NCBI RefSeq assembly: GCF_049310025.1
Contig: NZ_JBJYKD010000014.1
Coordinates: 1 to 64,000 of the forward strand
Direction: 5' to 3'
Length of the DNA: 64,000 bases
DNA from: JBJYKD01 sp049310025
GTDB lineage: Bacteria > Bacillota > Thermosediminibacteria > Thermosediminibacterales > Tepidanaerobacteraceae
Shown here: positions 1 through 8,127 of the stretch, piece after piece
How positions within the stretch are numbered: position 1 is the first letter of the stretch
Layout: every line of letters starts with the position of its first letter
Notes under the pieces: model-generated
Seen by the model: only the letters and a program-made list of their open reading frames with translations
What the model was told of the DNA's origin: nothing
Database searches by the model: none
Position numbers and translations under genes: made by a program

Positions 1-24
1 AGATAACGCACCTCATTCCCCATA

Positions 25-66
25 GTGACATTTTATCACGATAGTCTACAAGGTGACATTATCATA
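25..66. repeat. Repeated GTGACATT motifs, possible insertion-element end
   Basis: Two similar copies, GTGACATTTTATCA at 25-38 and GTGACATTATCATA at 53-66, lie 28 bp apart just before the ribose operon promoter. Short repeated TGACATT-type motifs are common at the ends of IS21-family elements, so this may be the terminus of an element whose body lies left of the window. No transposase reading frame is present in the window, so the call rests on motif resemblance only. Confidence 0.2.
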
Positions 67-95
67 AAATAACCACAATTATGGTCTAAAACTTA

Positions 96-124
96 TTGAC
101 TTTTGCTAATTGTTATAATATAAT
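96..124 (+). promoter_or_regulatory. Sigma-A promoter of the ribose operon
   Basis: TTGACT at 96-101 and TATAAT at 119-124 are separated by exactly 17 bp. The promoter lies about 70 bp upstream of the regulator start, directly ahead of a cluster of operator-like palindromes, and is the only obvious promoter for the rbs genes. Confidence 0.75.
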
Positions 125-130
125 TAAGTT

Positions 131-164
131 AAACGTTTTAGTTTAACGTTTTCGTAAAACGTTT
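131..164 (+). promoter_or_regulatory. Three tandem LacI-type operator palindromes
   Basis: AAACGTTT at 131-138, TAACGTTT at 144-151 and AAACGTTT at 157-164 are centred 13 bp apart and start right after the -10 box. LacI-family operators typically have a central CG dyad with AA/TT flanks, so these are good candidates for binding by the adjacent regulator (autoregulation). Three copies at 13-bp steps is unusual for a family that binds as dimers. Confidence 0.55.
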
Positions 165-195
165 GACCAATTTTCCCGTGAGGAGTTTGCTTTTT

Positions 196-1203
196 ATGGC
201 TACCATAAAGGACATCGCCAAACTCGCCAATGTTTCCATAACAACGGTTTCAAGAGTTCTCAACGGTAAATTTGACGGCGTCAGCGAAACTACTCGAAAG
301 AGAATCGAGAAAATAGCCGGGGAATTGAACTACCGGCCCAATCGACTGGCCAGAGGCCTTGTGACAAAGCGTACCAACACTCTCGGCCTGATACTTCCCG
401 ACATAACCAACCCCTTTTTCCCGCAAATCGTCAGGGCGGTGGAGGATACGGCGAATAAGTTCGGCTACAATCTCATACTCTGCAACACCGACGATGACAG
501 CGGCAAAGAGAGACTGTATATCCAGGTGTTAAAAGAAAAATGCGTGGACGGGATCGTATTTACCACCAGCACCAATCCCAGCGCTGAAAATATAAAACAA
601 CTCATCGATTTCGGCATACCTTTTGTGCTGGTGGACCGCTATATCGACATAGACCACCTTCCGGGTGTTTATACGGACGGCGTCTCTGGTATGTATCAGG
701 CCGTAAAACACCTCATAGAAATGGGCCATGAAAAGATAGCCTTTATTTCCGGGCCGAAACAGAGCAAAACAGCAAATCAAAGGTTTCTGGGATATGTTAA
801 AGCCCTTGAGGAGCACGGCATATCAGTGCGAGACGGCCTCATCAAAGACGGTAACTTTAAGATGTCAGGTGGGCAAAATGCCATAAAAGACCTGCTGGCA
901 TGCGGGGAAGATTTTACCGCCGTGGCGTGCGCCAATGACCTCATGGCTGTCGGTGCCATGGAGGTATTGCGGCAGGAAGGGATAAAAATTCCTGAAGAAA
1001 TCTCTATTACGGGTTTTGACAATATCTCGCTCTCAAATGTGGTGCATCCAAAATTGACCACCGTTGAACAGCCATCTTATGAAATGGGGCAGAAGGCCAC
1101 TGCAATGCTTGTTAAACTGATTGAAGGCAGGCCCCTGAAAAAAAACGAGGTGGTCCTGAAGCCCCGGCTCATAGTAAGGGATTCCGTAGCGAAAAGGGGG
1201 TAG
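196..1203 (+). CDS. rbsR: LacI-family ribose operon regulator
   Basis: A 335-residue LacI/GalR repressor, the usual family length. The N-terminal helix-turn-helix (about residues 3-50, with TIKDIAKLANVS then TTVSRVLNG) is followed by a periplasmic-binding-protein-like effector domain (about 60-330). The start is set at the ATG at 196 because GTGAGGAG at 178-185 is correctly spaced; an in-frame start at 163 would lie upstream of that site and inside the third operator palindrome. The gene is first in an operon with rbsK, rbsD, rbsA, rbsC and rbsB, so it most likely represses ribose uptake and is relieved by ribose or a phosphorylated derivative. The ligand is inferred from context only. Confidence 0.88.
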   Translation: MATIKDIAKLANVSITTVSRVLNGKFDGVSETTRKRIEKIAGELNYRPNRLARGLVTKRTNTLGLILPDITNPFFPQIVRAVEDTANKFGYNLILCNTDDDSGKERLYIQVLKEKCVDGIVFTTSTNPSAENIKQLIDFGIPFVLVDRYIDIDHLPGVYTDGVSGMYQAVKHLIEMGHEKIAFISGPKQSKTANQRFLGYVKALEEHGISVRDGLIKDGNFKMSGGQNAIKDLLACGEDFTAVACANDLMAVGAMEVLRQEGIKIPEEISITGFDNISLSNVVHPKLTTVEQPSYEMGQKATAMLVKLIEGRPLKKNEVVLKPRLIVRDSVAKRG

Positions 1204-1207
1204 AGCT

Positions 1208-2122
1208 TTGAACTTTGTTGTCATTGGAAGTCTGAATATGGATTTTAATTTCAAGGTCCCGCACCTTCCGGCCGTCGGCGAGACTTTAAAAGCGGCGGAT
1301 TACAGAACGACTCCCGGAGGCAAGGGCGCCAATCAGGCGGTGGCCCTTGCAAGGCTGGGGGGCGAAGTGTTGATGATCGGTGCCGTGGGCAGCGATGATG
1401 CGGGAAAAAGCCTGAAGAAATCTCTTTCAAACAGCGGCGTGGATGTAAAAGGCGTAAAGGAAGTGGGGGAACCCACCGGAAGGGCCTTTATTACGGTGGA
1501 TGAAATGGGCGACAACACCATCATAGTATTCCCCGGGGCCAACGATGTTCTGGAATTTGATTGGGTTTGTAGATTTTCAGCGGAAATAAAAAAGGCGTCG
1601 TACGCCGTTTTGCAGCTGGAAGTGCCATTAAATACCATAATCGATTCAATAAATCTAATTCACGATGTGGGAACCAGGATAATTTTAAACCCGGCTCCGG
1701 CCCAAAAAATACCCGACGAGGTTTATTCAAAGATAGACATCATAACACCCAACGAGAGTGAGCTTTCAATTTTAACCGGTATGCGGGTGGAGGAAAAAGG
1801 CGGTATTCTTGAGGCCGCCCGGGTGTTGCTGGATAAGGGAGTTCCGCATGTGGTAGTGACCCTTGGAGCCAAAGGCTGTCTTTATATGAATGAAAAAGAT
1901 TCCTGTTTCATTGATAGCTTTAAAGTCAATGCCGTGGACTCCACCGCAGCGGGAGACGCCTTTACAGCGGGCCTGGCCGTGGCCCTGAGCGAGGGCAGGT
2001 CTTTTAAAGACGCGCTGACCTTTGCGGGTGCTGCAGGAGCTTTAACGGTTACAAAACCCGGAGCCCAGGAATCATTGCCGTTCAGACAGGACGTCGAAGA
2101 TTTTTTAAGGAGGCGTGAATGA
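1208..2122 (+). CDS. rbsK: Ribokinase
   Basis: A 304-residue PfkB-family sugar kinase that phosphorylates D-ribose to ribose 5-phosphate with ATP in the cytoplasm. Seen are the N-terminal PfkB motif GGKGANQAVALARLGG (about residues 38-53) and the C-terminal signature DSTAAGDAFTAG (about 245-256), whose last Asp is the catalytic base in the family. Translation starts at TTG 1208, seven bases after AGGGGG at the end of rbsR. The stop overlaps the rbsD start (ATGA), indicating coupled translation. The rbsD and rbsABC neighbours support ribokinase over other PfkB kinases. Confidence 0.93.
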   Translation: MNFVVIGSLNMDFNFKVPHLPAVGETLKAADYRTTPGGKGANQAVALARLGGEVLMIGAVGSDDAGKSLKKSLSNSGVDVKGVKEVGEPTGRAFITVDEMGDNTIIVFPGANDVLEFDWVCRFSAEIKKASYAVLQLEVPLNTIIDSINLIHDVGTRIILNPAPAQKIPDEVYSKIDIITPNESELSILTGMRVEEKGGILEAARVLLDKGVPHVVVTLGAKGCLYMNEKDSCFIDSFKVNAVDSTAAGDAFTAGLAVALSEGRSFKDALTFAGAAGALTVTKPGAQESLPFRQDVEDFLRRRE

Positions 2123-2517
2123 TGAAAAAGAACCCGCTGTTAAACAGCGAAATATCTTATATCATATCCCGCTTGGGTCATACCGATACTATAGTCATTG
2201 CCGACGCCGGCCTTCCTATCCCCGACAATGTAAGGAGAATCGATCTGGCACTGGTACCGGGCATGCCGTCGTTTTTGGACACACTGGAGGCGGTGCTTAC
2301 GGAATTAAAGGTTGAAAGCGCCGTGGTGGCTTCGGAAATGAAGCAGAAAAGCCCCGGGCTTTACTCCAAAATAAAAGAGAGTTTGAAGAATGTCGCAATT
2401 GGAGAATTGAGCCATGAAGAATTTAAGCGCGAAACCGCCAGGGCAAAGGCCGTTATAAGGACGGGGGAATTTACGCCATACGCCAATATCATTTTACAGG
2501 CCGGGGTGATGTTTTAA
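2119..2517 (+). CDS. rbsD: D-ribose pyranase
   Basis: A 132-residue RbsD/FucU-family protein that interconverts pyranose and furanose forms of D-ribose and so feeds ribokinase. Family active-site positions are visible: His in GHTD (about residue 20), His in LSHEEF (about 98), and Tyr/Asn in TPYANI near the C terminus. It starts four bases inside rbsK with AAGGAGG just upstream; a second in-frame ATG follows immediately, leaving one residue of uncertainty. Its stop abuts the start of rbsA with no spacer. Confidence 0.93.
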   Translation: MMKKNPLLNSEISYIISRLGHTDTIVIADAGLPIPDNVRRIDLALVPGMPSFLDTLEAVLTELKVESAVVASEMKQKSPGLYSKIKESLKNVAIGELSHEEFKRETARAKAVIRTGEFTPYANIILQAGVMF

Positions 2518-4005
2518 ATGCCGCTTCTTGAGATGAAAGGCATCTGCAGGTCATTTCCGGGAGTTAAGGCTCTGGACGATGTGGATCTTATTCTAAATTC
2601 AGGCGAGGTCCTGGCACTCCTGGGGGAAAACGGCGCCGGAAAATCCACTCTTATAAAGATTCTGGGCGGCATCTACCGGAAAGATTCGGGAGAGATACAT
2701 ATAGAAGGCCGGAAGGTGGAGTTTAATTCGCCGCATGATGCATTGAAAAACGGGATAGGGATAATCCACCAGGAACTCAGCCTGATACCACATCTGTCGG
2801 TAAGGGAAAACATTTTTCTCGGAAGGGAAGAGGTCAACCCAATTACAAAAAGAATAGACTGGAAACGTATGGATGAAGAAAGTCAAAGACTTCTGACGCA
2901 GCTGGGCCTGGAGGATATTGACTTGACAAAAAGCGTAAAAGACCTGAGCGTGGCGGTTCAGCAGATGGTCGAAATAGCAAGGGTCCTTTCCATGAACTGT
3001 AAAATCATTGTAATGGATGAACCTACCGATACCCTCACCGCCCAGGAAACTGTTTTTTTGTTCAATATCATAAAGACTCTCAAAGCTTCTGGAAAAGGAA
3101 TAATTTACATCAGCCACAAGATCGAAGAAATTTTTGAAATAGCCGACAGGGTTCAGGTGCTTCGGGACGGCAAATTTATAGGGGTTAAAGACGTAAAAAA
3201 CACCAATGCCGAGGAACTCATAAAGATGATGGTAGGCCGGGAATTAAACGAAAAATTTCCACGGGTTCCCCCCGACCCGGGAAACGTCGCACTGGAGCTT
3301 AAAAATGTCAATTCGCCGGGCCGTTTGAAAGACATCAGCTTTAAGGCATATAAGGGGGAGGTTCTGGGGATTGCGGGACTCGTGGGAGCCGGCAGGACGG
3401 AGCTTGCCAAGACCATTTTCGGAGTTTACGATTATTCGGGGACAATTCTGTTAGAAGGCAGGCCGGTTAAAATAAGATCGCCACAAGAAGCCATAGGACA
3501 CGGCATAGTGTATATTACCGAGGACCGCAAGGCTGAAGGATTGTTTTTGGATCATGAAGTCTTCTTTAACATGACCCTGGCGGCAATCAAAAATATGAGC
3601 ACAAGGAGCGGCAGAATTTTGAAATATTTAGAAAAATCCCAGGTGAATGAATATATAGGTAAATTGAAAATCAAAACGCCATCGGTCAAGGAAAAGGTAA
3701 AAAACTTGAGCGGAGGTAACCAGCAAAAACTTATCCTTGCCAAGTGGATGATGATAAATCCACGGATAATAATACTGGATGAGCCCACCCGCGGTGTGGA
3801 CGTGGGGGCAAAAGTGGAAATATATAACATTATCAATTTTTTGAAAAAACAGGGGAGTGCGATAATAATGATTTCCTCCGAACTCCCGGAAATACTGGGC
3901 ATCAGCGACCGGATACTGGTGATGCACGATGGCAGAATTACCGGCGAATTCACCCGCGATGAGGCCACACAGGAAAAAATCATGAAATGCGCCGTGAATA
4001 TTTAA
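2518..4005 (+). CDS. rbsA: Ribose ABC importer ATP-binding protein
   Basis: A 495-residue tandem ABC ATPase of the sugar importer class, the normal length for RbsA. The first cassette has Walker A GENGAGKST (about residues 36-44) and Walker B IIVMDEPTDTLT; the second has a degenerate Walker A (GLVGAGRTE), signature LSGGNQQKL and Walker B IIILDEPTRGVDVG. The asymmetric pair is typical of the RbsA/MglA/AraG group. It would energise import through RbsC at the inner face of the membrane. The ATG follows rbsD directly and uses a GGGGTGATG-type site within the end of rbsD. Confidence 0.93.
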   Translation: MPLLEMKGICRSFPGVKALDDVDLILNSGEVLALLGENGAGKSTLIKILGGIYRKDSGEIHIEGRKVEFNSPHDALKNGIGIIHQELSLIPHLSVRENIFLGREEVNPITKRIDWKRMDEESQRLLTQLGLEDIDLTKSVKDLSVAVQQMVEIARVLSMNCKIIVMDEPTDTLTAQETVFLFNIIKTLKASGKGIIYISHKIEEIFEIADRVQVLRDGKFIGVKDVKNTNAEELIKMMVGRELNEKFPRVPPDPGNVALELKNVNSPGRLKDISFKAYKGEVLGIAGLVGAGRTELAKTIFGVYDYSGTILLEGRPVKIRSPQEAIGHGIVYITEDRKAEGLFLDHEVFFNMTLAAIKNMSTRSGRILKYLEKSQVNEYIGKLKIKTPSVKEKVKNLSGGNQQKLILAKWMMINPRIIILDEPTRGVDVGAKVEIYNIINFLKKQGSAIIMISSELPEILGISDRILVMHDGRITGEFTRDEATQEKIMKCAVNI

Positions 4006-4018
4006 GGGGTGATAGAAG

Positions 4019-4972
4019 TTGAATCCTGCAAGCGCGTTTGAGAAAAAGACCGGTTTGAAGGAAAAGATCTGTAAACTGCAATCGATAGTGGGACTTTTGC
4101 TTTTATGCGCCGTTCTAACCGTTCTGACACCAAGATTTTTAACCTATTCCAATCTATTCAATGTCCTGCGTCAAACCGCTTTGAACGCCATTATAGCGGT
4201 GGGGATGACTTTCGTAGTATTGACCGGGGGTATCGATCTGTCCGTGGGGTCCATTCTGGCTTTTTCCAGCGTGGTTGCGGCCAGTATGGCTCATGGAGGG
4301 GGCCCCGCATGGATAGCGATCCTGGTGGGGCTGATCATCGGCTGCATGCTCGGATTCTTTAACGGCATTGCCATTACAAAAGGTAACGTTCCGCCGTTCA
4401 TCGCCACCCTTGCCATGATGACCATGGCCCGCGGGGCCACTCTTGTTTACACAAACAGTCAGCCCATTACAGGGCTTGGAGAAGGTTTCTATTTCATAGG
4501 CAACGGCTATCTGGGCCCCTTCCCTTTTCCGGTGGTGATTGTCTTGGCCATCTTTGCCCTGACATATTATGTTCTGGGCCAAACCCGCCTGGGCAGGTAT
4601 ATCTATGCCACAGGCAGTAATGAGGAGGCTGCGAAGTTAACGGGGATAAACACAGGATACATCAAACTCCAGGTGTATACCATATCCGGTTTTACCGCCG
4701 CTTTAAGCGGGGTGATTATTACCTCCAGGTTGAATTCCGCCCCGCCGACCATAGGCACCGGGGCGGAGCTCGACGCCATTGCTGCGGTGGTGCTTGGGGG
4801 GACCAGCCTCGCCGGAGGTCAGGGCTCCATACTGGGGACTTTTGTGGGCGCCCTTATAATAGGCGTGCTCAACAACGGCCTCAATTTATTAAACGTCTCC
4901 TCATACTATCAATTGCTGGCCAAAGGTGCGGTAATTCTCTTGGCCGTACTGCTCGACAGGAGGAAAAGCTGA
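4019..4972 (+). CDS. rbsC: Ribose ABC importer permease
   Basis: A 317-residue BPD_transp_2-family permease with about eight to ten hydrophobic segments. The conserved GGIDLSVGSILA motif (about residues 71-82) and the cytoplasmic TGSNEEAAKLTGI segment that contacts the ATPase are both present. TTG at 4019 is chosen because AAGGGGTGAT (4003-4012) is correctly spaced. It forms the membrane channel of the RbsABC importer. Confidence 0.92.
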   Translation: MNPASAFEKKTGLKEKICKLQSIVGLLLLCAVLTVLTPRFLTYSNLFNVLRQTALNAIIAVGMTFVVLTGGIDLSVGSILAFSSVVAASMAHGGGPAWIAILVGLIIGCMLGFFNGIAITKGNVPPFIATLAMMTMARGATLVYTNSQPITGLGEGFYFIGNGYLGPFPFPVVIVLAIFALTYYVLGQTRLGRYIYATGSNEEAAKLTGINTGYIKLQVYTISGFTAALSGVIITSRLNSAPPTIGTGAELDAIAAVVLGGTSLAGGQGSILGTFVGALIIGVLNNGLNLLNVSSYYQLLAKGAVILLAVLLDRRKS

Positions 4973-5023
4973 GATATCTCGGCTTTATCCTAATAAAAAC
5001 ATTAAAATTGGGGGTTTTAGTGT

Positions 5024-5962
5024 ATGTTCAGGTTTAAAAAGCTGTTAGTGGCTGGTCTTGTGTTGCTGGTTATGATGAGTTTGCTTGCGGGCTGCGGAAA
5101 TTCCAAAAATCAGCAGGCTCAGGATCAGGGCGGTCAATCCGCAGACCAGAACAAGAAAGTGGGGCTGGTCATTTCTACGCTGAACAATCCCTTCTTTGTA
5201 ACTTTGAGGGACGGAGCCCAGAAAAAAGCTCAGGAATTGGGGTATGAATTGATAATCCTGGACTCTCAAAATGATTCATCCAAAGAGCTCTCCAATGTGG
5301 AAGACCTGGTGCAGCAGGGCGTTTCTCTCCTTATGATTAACCCCGTGGACAGCGACGCTGTTGCCAACGCCGTCAAGATGGCCAATGAAAAAAACATACC
5401 GGTTATCACCCTTGACAGGAGTGCCAACGACGGAAAGGTGGTCACCCATATAGCCTCCGACAACGTTGCCGGGGGAAAAATGGCGGGTCAGTTCATAGTT
5501 GACAAACTGGGCGGTAAAGGCAATGTGGTGGAACTGCAGGGAATACCCGGCGCTTCGGCTGCGAGAGACAGGGGGCAAGGTTTTGAGGAAGCCATCAAGG
5601 GAACCGAAATAAAGATTGTGGCCTTTCAGCCGGCAGACTTTGACAGACAGAAGGGCTTGAGTGTCATGGAAAACATACTCCAGGCCCAGCCCCAAATAGA
5701 TGCGGTTTTTGCACAGAATGACGAAATGGCTCTTGGTGCTATCCAGGCTATCGAGGCCGCCGGCAGAAAGGGCATACTGGTGGTGGGGTTCGACGCGATA
5801 GACGATGCACTGAAGGCCATAGAGGAAGGTAAAATGGCCGCCACTGTAGCACAGCAACCCGAACTTATCGGCTCCCTGGGAGTGGAGTATGCCGACAAGG
5901 TATTAAAGGGTGAAAGCGTTCCCGAATACGTGCCTGTGGAACTCAAACTGATAACGAAATAG
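5024..5962 (+). CDS. rbsB: Ribose-binding lipoprotein
   Basis: A 312-residue substrate-binding protein (Peripla_BP_4). The N terminus has a Lys-rich start, a hydrophobic stretch and a lipobox LLAGC (Cys about residue 25), so the mature protein should be a membrane-anchored lipoprotein. A Gln/Asn-rich linker precedes the sugar-binding domain that starts around VGLVISTLNNPFF; the motifs LDRSAND and GFDAIDDALKAI are typical of ribose-binding proteins. It is the last gene of the operon, followed by a perfect 10-bp stem terminator. Confidence 0.92.
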   Translation: MFRFKKLLVAGLVLLVMMSLLAGCGNSKNQQAQDQGGQSADQNKKVGLVISTLNNPFFVTLRDGAQKKAQELGYELIILDSQNDSSKELSNVEDLVQQGVSLLMINPVDSDAVANAVKMANEKNIPVITLDRSANDGKVVTHIASDNVAGGKMAGQFIVDKLGGKGNVVELQGIPGASAARDRGQGFEEAIKGTEIKIVAFQPADFDRQKGLSVMENILQAQPQIDAVFAQNDEMALGAIQAIEAAGRKGILVVGFDAIDDALKAIEEGKMAATVAQQPELIGSLGVEYADKVLKGESVPEYVPVELKLITK

Positions 5963-5975
5963 ATTAAAATTAGCA

Positions 5976-6007
5976 GAGCGGAGGGTTCATTCCCTCCGCT
6001 CAATTTT
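5976..6007 (+). terminator. Terminator of the ribose operon
   Basis: A perfect 10-bp stem (5976-5985 pairing with 5992-6001, GAGCGGAGGG / CCCTCCGCTC) with a TTCATT loop follows the rbsB stop by 13 bases. The downstream run is only AATTTTAA, so the poly-U tract is modest. Confidence 0.75.
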
Positions 6008-6115
6008 AACACCGGCCTCAAATTTAATATAGAAATTTTTATTACCGTGAAAGGTAATTTTGATTTTTTGAAGAATATTATATTCCGTAAAACATAAAAT
6101 AGGGGGGAACCCACT

Positions 6116-6505
6116 ATGAGCGGAAAGACCTTCATAAACGACTCGGTGTTTGTGGAAATTGCAAGGGAAGCGATGCACAAGGAGGAGGAAGTATTCAAGC
6201 AGGAACGGAAGGGAGCCCTTTCGGGACTTACGCGGATTTTCACAGAGAGGTTTGCACCCCAGATAACGGTGAAGAAGGCGGAAGCACCGGATTTGGAGGA
6301 GTCGCCCGGGAGTGTGGCCTTTGAAGTCAAGCTGACCGTGGTATACGGAGTGAAAATTCCGGAAGTGGCGCAGAAAGTGAGGGAAAGAATCGTCAGCGAT
6401 GTGGAAAGCCTGACCGGCTACAAAGTGGATAAAGTGGACATCATCATTGACAGGATCATCAAACCGGAGGACATCCAGGAAGATAAAAGGGAAAACCAGG
6501 GATAA
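6116..6505 (+). CDS. Asp23/Gls24 family protein
   Basis: A 129-residue protein of the Asp23/Gls24 (DUF322) family. The central part, TVVYGVKIPEVAQKVRERI followed by VESLTGYKVDKVDI (about residues 80-115), is the characteristic core of this family. Members are cytoplasmic or membrane-associated proteins linked to envelope homeostasis and alkaline stress in Gram-positives; the biochemical role is not established. AGGGGGG upstream sets the ATG at 6116. It appears to be monocistronic. Confidence 0.8.
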   Translation: MSGKTFINDSVFVEIAREAMHKEEEVFKQERKGALSGLTRIFTERFAPQITVKKAEAPDLEESPGSVAFEVKLTVVYGVKIPEVAQKVRERIVSDVESLTGYKVDKVDIIIDRIIKPEDIQEDKRENQG

Positions 6506-6675
6506 GAGGGCAAAAGCCCCTTTATTATGTAGGCAGAAGAAAGCAAAAAACAGTCATTTTCATCAATGATGGCAACGCAGTTTTAATAAAAGTAAATAAT
6601 TATCCCGCACATTATCCTTGGAGGGGTTTGATAAAAAATATAGGCATAAAATCAATATGTAAAGGAGGGAATAAA

Positions 6676-6864
6676 ATGCCTTACATTCAAATTGACGCAG
6701 GAAGCATGTCGAAAGAGAAAAAGGCGGAGCTTATCAAGGGCCTGACAGAGACGGCAAGCTCCATATTGAATATTCCCGAACAGGCCTTTACCGTTATTAT
6801 CCGCGAAAACAATCCGGATAACATCGGCGTTGGCGGAAAGCCGCTTTCGGAGTTGCATTCGTAA
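6676..6864 (+). CDS. 4-oxalocrotonate tautomerase family protein, copy 1
   Basis: A 62-residue protein of the 4-oxalocrotonate tautomerase family, whose members are typically 60-65 residues. The sequence begins Met-Pro, so initiator removal exposes the catalytic N-terminal proline; PYIQIDAG and the basic residue of VIIRENN match the fold. The start at 6676 is fixed by AAAGGAGGG at 6661-6669 and by Pro at position 2; a longer frame from 6628 would bury the proline. A second gene at 15527 encodes an almost identical protein. The substrate is unknown. Confidence 0.85.
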   Translation: MPYIQIDAGSMSKEKKAELIKGLTETASSILNIPEQAFTVIIRENNPDNIGVGGKPLSELHS

Positions 6865-6954
6865 AGCTTTTTAAAAAAGATATAGAAGCCGGGTATTAAA
6901 AGTTCGGCCGTTTGGTGTTAAGAGTATAACCTCTTACACATTTTTTTATCAAAA

Positions 6955-7059
6955 ATGAAGGGTGTAAAAAACGATAAAAGTTTTCTTAAGAGAGTATCGG
7001 CTTTGCCTGTTGATGCTGTTGTTACTTACGATACCGTTTACCAGGGGGTAATAAAATAA
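6955..7059 (+). CDS. Possible 34-codon ORF, unassigned
   Basis: ATG at 6955 opens a 34-codon frame with a reasonable amino acid mix (it contains LPVDAVVTYDTVYQGVIK) ending in TAA at 7057-7059, inside the loop of the following terminator. The frame is open from 6922. There is no ribosome site in front of the ATG, so it may be a gene remnant or chance. I do not recognise it. Confidence 0.15.
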   Translation: MKGVKNDKSFLKRVSALPVDAVVTYDTVYQGVIK

Positions 7060-7076
7060 ACCCCCTTTATTTTTTT
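7044..7076 (+). terminator. Rho-independent terminator
   Basis: GGGGGT at 7044-7049 pairs with ACCCCC at 7060-7065 around a 10-nt A-rich loop, followed by TTTATTTTTTT. It ends + strand transcripts from the tautomerase side and meets the convergent XRE gene at 7075. Confidence 0.65.
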
Positions 7077-7371
7077 AGAATTTTTTAATGATATCATTCA
7101 ATATTTTTAACTGTTCCGGAGTAAGTTCTCTGGCGTTTTTTATAAGTTCCATATATTCTGGAGACATTTCACCCTCCTCCATATTGAAAAATTCCGCCAG
7201 AGTAATGCCCAGTGCATCACATATTTTTTCAAGGGTTTCTATATCCACCCTGCGATAGCCGTTTTCAATTCTATACATAACCGGCTGAGACAAGCCAGCC
7301 TTTAGAGCTAATTGACGGTTTGATAGGCCTAGTTTTTCTCTCAATTGTCGAATTCTTTCACCAACATTCAT
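7075..7371 (-). CDS. XRE-family regulator
   Basis: A 98-residue protein with an N-terminal Cro/C1-type helix-turn-helix (about residues 1-60: ERIRQLREKLGLSNRQLALKAG then SQPVMYRIENGYRR) and a short C-terminal tail rich in charged residues. The segment ICDALGITLAEFF is shared word for word with the XRE protein encoded at 7825, so the two are paralogues. Such small regulators are usually dimeric repressors. No target can be assigned directly. It is transcribed leftward and diverges from the XRE gene at 7554. Confidence 0.8.
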   Translation of the reverse strand: MNVGERIRQLREKLGLSNRQLALKAGLSQPVMYRIENGYRRVDIETLEKICDALGITLAEFFNMEEGEMSPEYMELIKNARELTPEQLKILNDIIKKF

Positions 7372-7553
7372 AAGTATTACTCCATATTCTAAAATGGAAT
7401 AGGTCTAAACCAAATATATATGAAAAAATGTGAAAATGCAAGTAATTTTAAGTAAAACTAAAAATATCAAAGTAAATAATTCATATAACGAATAATAATA
7501 CATTGTAATTTATACTATTATAGAATAAGATATTTTTGAAAGGAGGGTTGATC

Positions 7554-7754
7554 GTGATTGGCCAGAAAATTAAGCAGCTACGGCAACAAAAGAAAATATC
7601 GCAGTATGAGCTGGGAAAAAGAACTAAAATTTTTAACCAGTCTCAAATTAGTAAAATAGAGAACAATGAGAGGTATCTGAAGGCTGAGGAATTGAAAGTT
7701 ATCGCCGATGCGCTGGAAGTGGCGGTGACAGAATTGCTGGAAAAATCAGCATGA
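7554..7754 (+). CDS. Small XRE-family regulator
   Basis: A 66-residue protein consisting almost entirely of a Cro/C1 helix-turn-helix (GQKIKQLRQQKKISQYELGKRT, then NQSQISKIENNERYL). The GTG at 7554 is preferred because AAGGAGGG at 7540-7547 is six bases upstream; a TTG at 7536 would overlap that site. It differs from the two minus-strand XRE proteins in lacking the C-terminal tail. Function is regulatory by family; targets unknown. Confidence 0.75.
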   Translation: MIGQKIKQLRQQKKISQYELGKRTKIFNQSQISKIENNERYLKAEELKVIADALEVAVTELLEKSA

Positions 7755-7824
7755 GAAGGATTTTCCGCTAACGTAAAATTTGACTTCACCGTGGGAAAGC
7801 AATATCAAAAAATGGAGTGCCTGC

Positions 7825-8127
7825 TTATTCTTTGATAAGTTTTATGATTTCATTCAATATTTTCAGCTGTTTTGGGGAAAGGGTTTTTGCGTTTTCAACT
7901 AATTCTTGATACTCCATGGGGAAAGTATTATCCGTATCCCTGAAAAATTCGGCGAGGGTTATTCCCAGGGCGTCGCAAATTTTTCTCAGGGTGTCGATAG
8001 TGGGGGTCTTTACGCCGTGTTCTATGTAACTTAAATAAACGTTAGATATGCCGACTTTATTTGCCAGTTCGTTACTCTGCATGTTTTTTGATATTCTTAT
8101 CTGTTTGATGCGTTCACCAATGTCCAC
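7825..8127 (-). CDS. XRE-family regulator, paralogue of the one at 7075
   Basis: A 100-residue Cro/C1-type regulator (DIGERIKQIRISKNMQSNELANKVG, SNVYLSYIEHGVK) with the same tail architecture as the 7075 protein, including ICDALGITLAEFF and a closing SPKQLKILNEIIK. GTG at 8127 is chosen by alignment with the paralogue (MNVGERIRQ) and because TTGAGG lies just upstream; the longer frame from 8142 adds five residues. It sits divergently from the PTS operon and shares the TATAGTTTA motif with that operon's upstream region, making it a candidate regulator of it. Confidence 0.78.
   Translation of the reverse strand: MDIGERIKQIRISKNMQSNELANKVGISNVYLSYIEHGVKTPTIDTLRKICDALGITLAEFFRDTDNTFPMEYQELVENAKTLSPKQLKILNEIIKLIKE

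Noticed and set aside
6060..6084. Promoter for the Asp23-family gene (TTGATT and TATATT)
   Set aside because: The boxes are only 13 bp apart.
6507..6530. Possible terminator after the Asp23-family gene
   Set aside because: The GGGC-AAAA-GCCC stem is only four pairs and the T run is broken.
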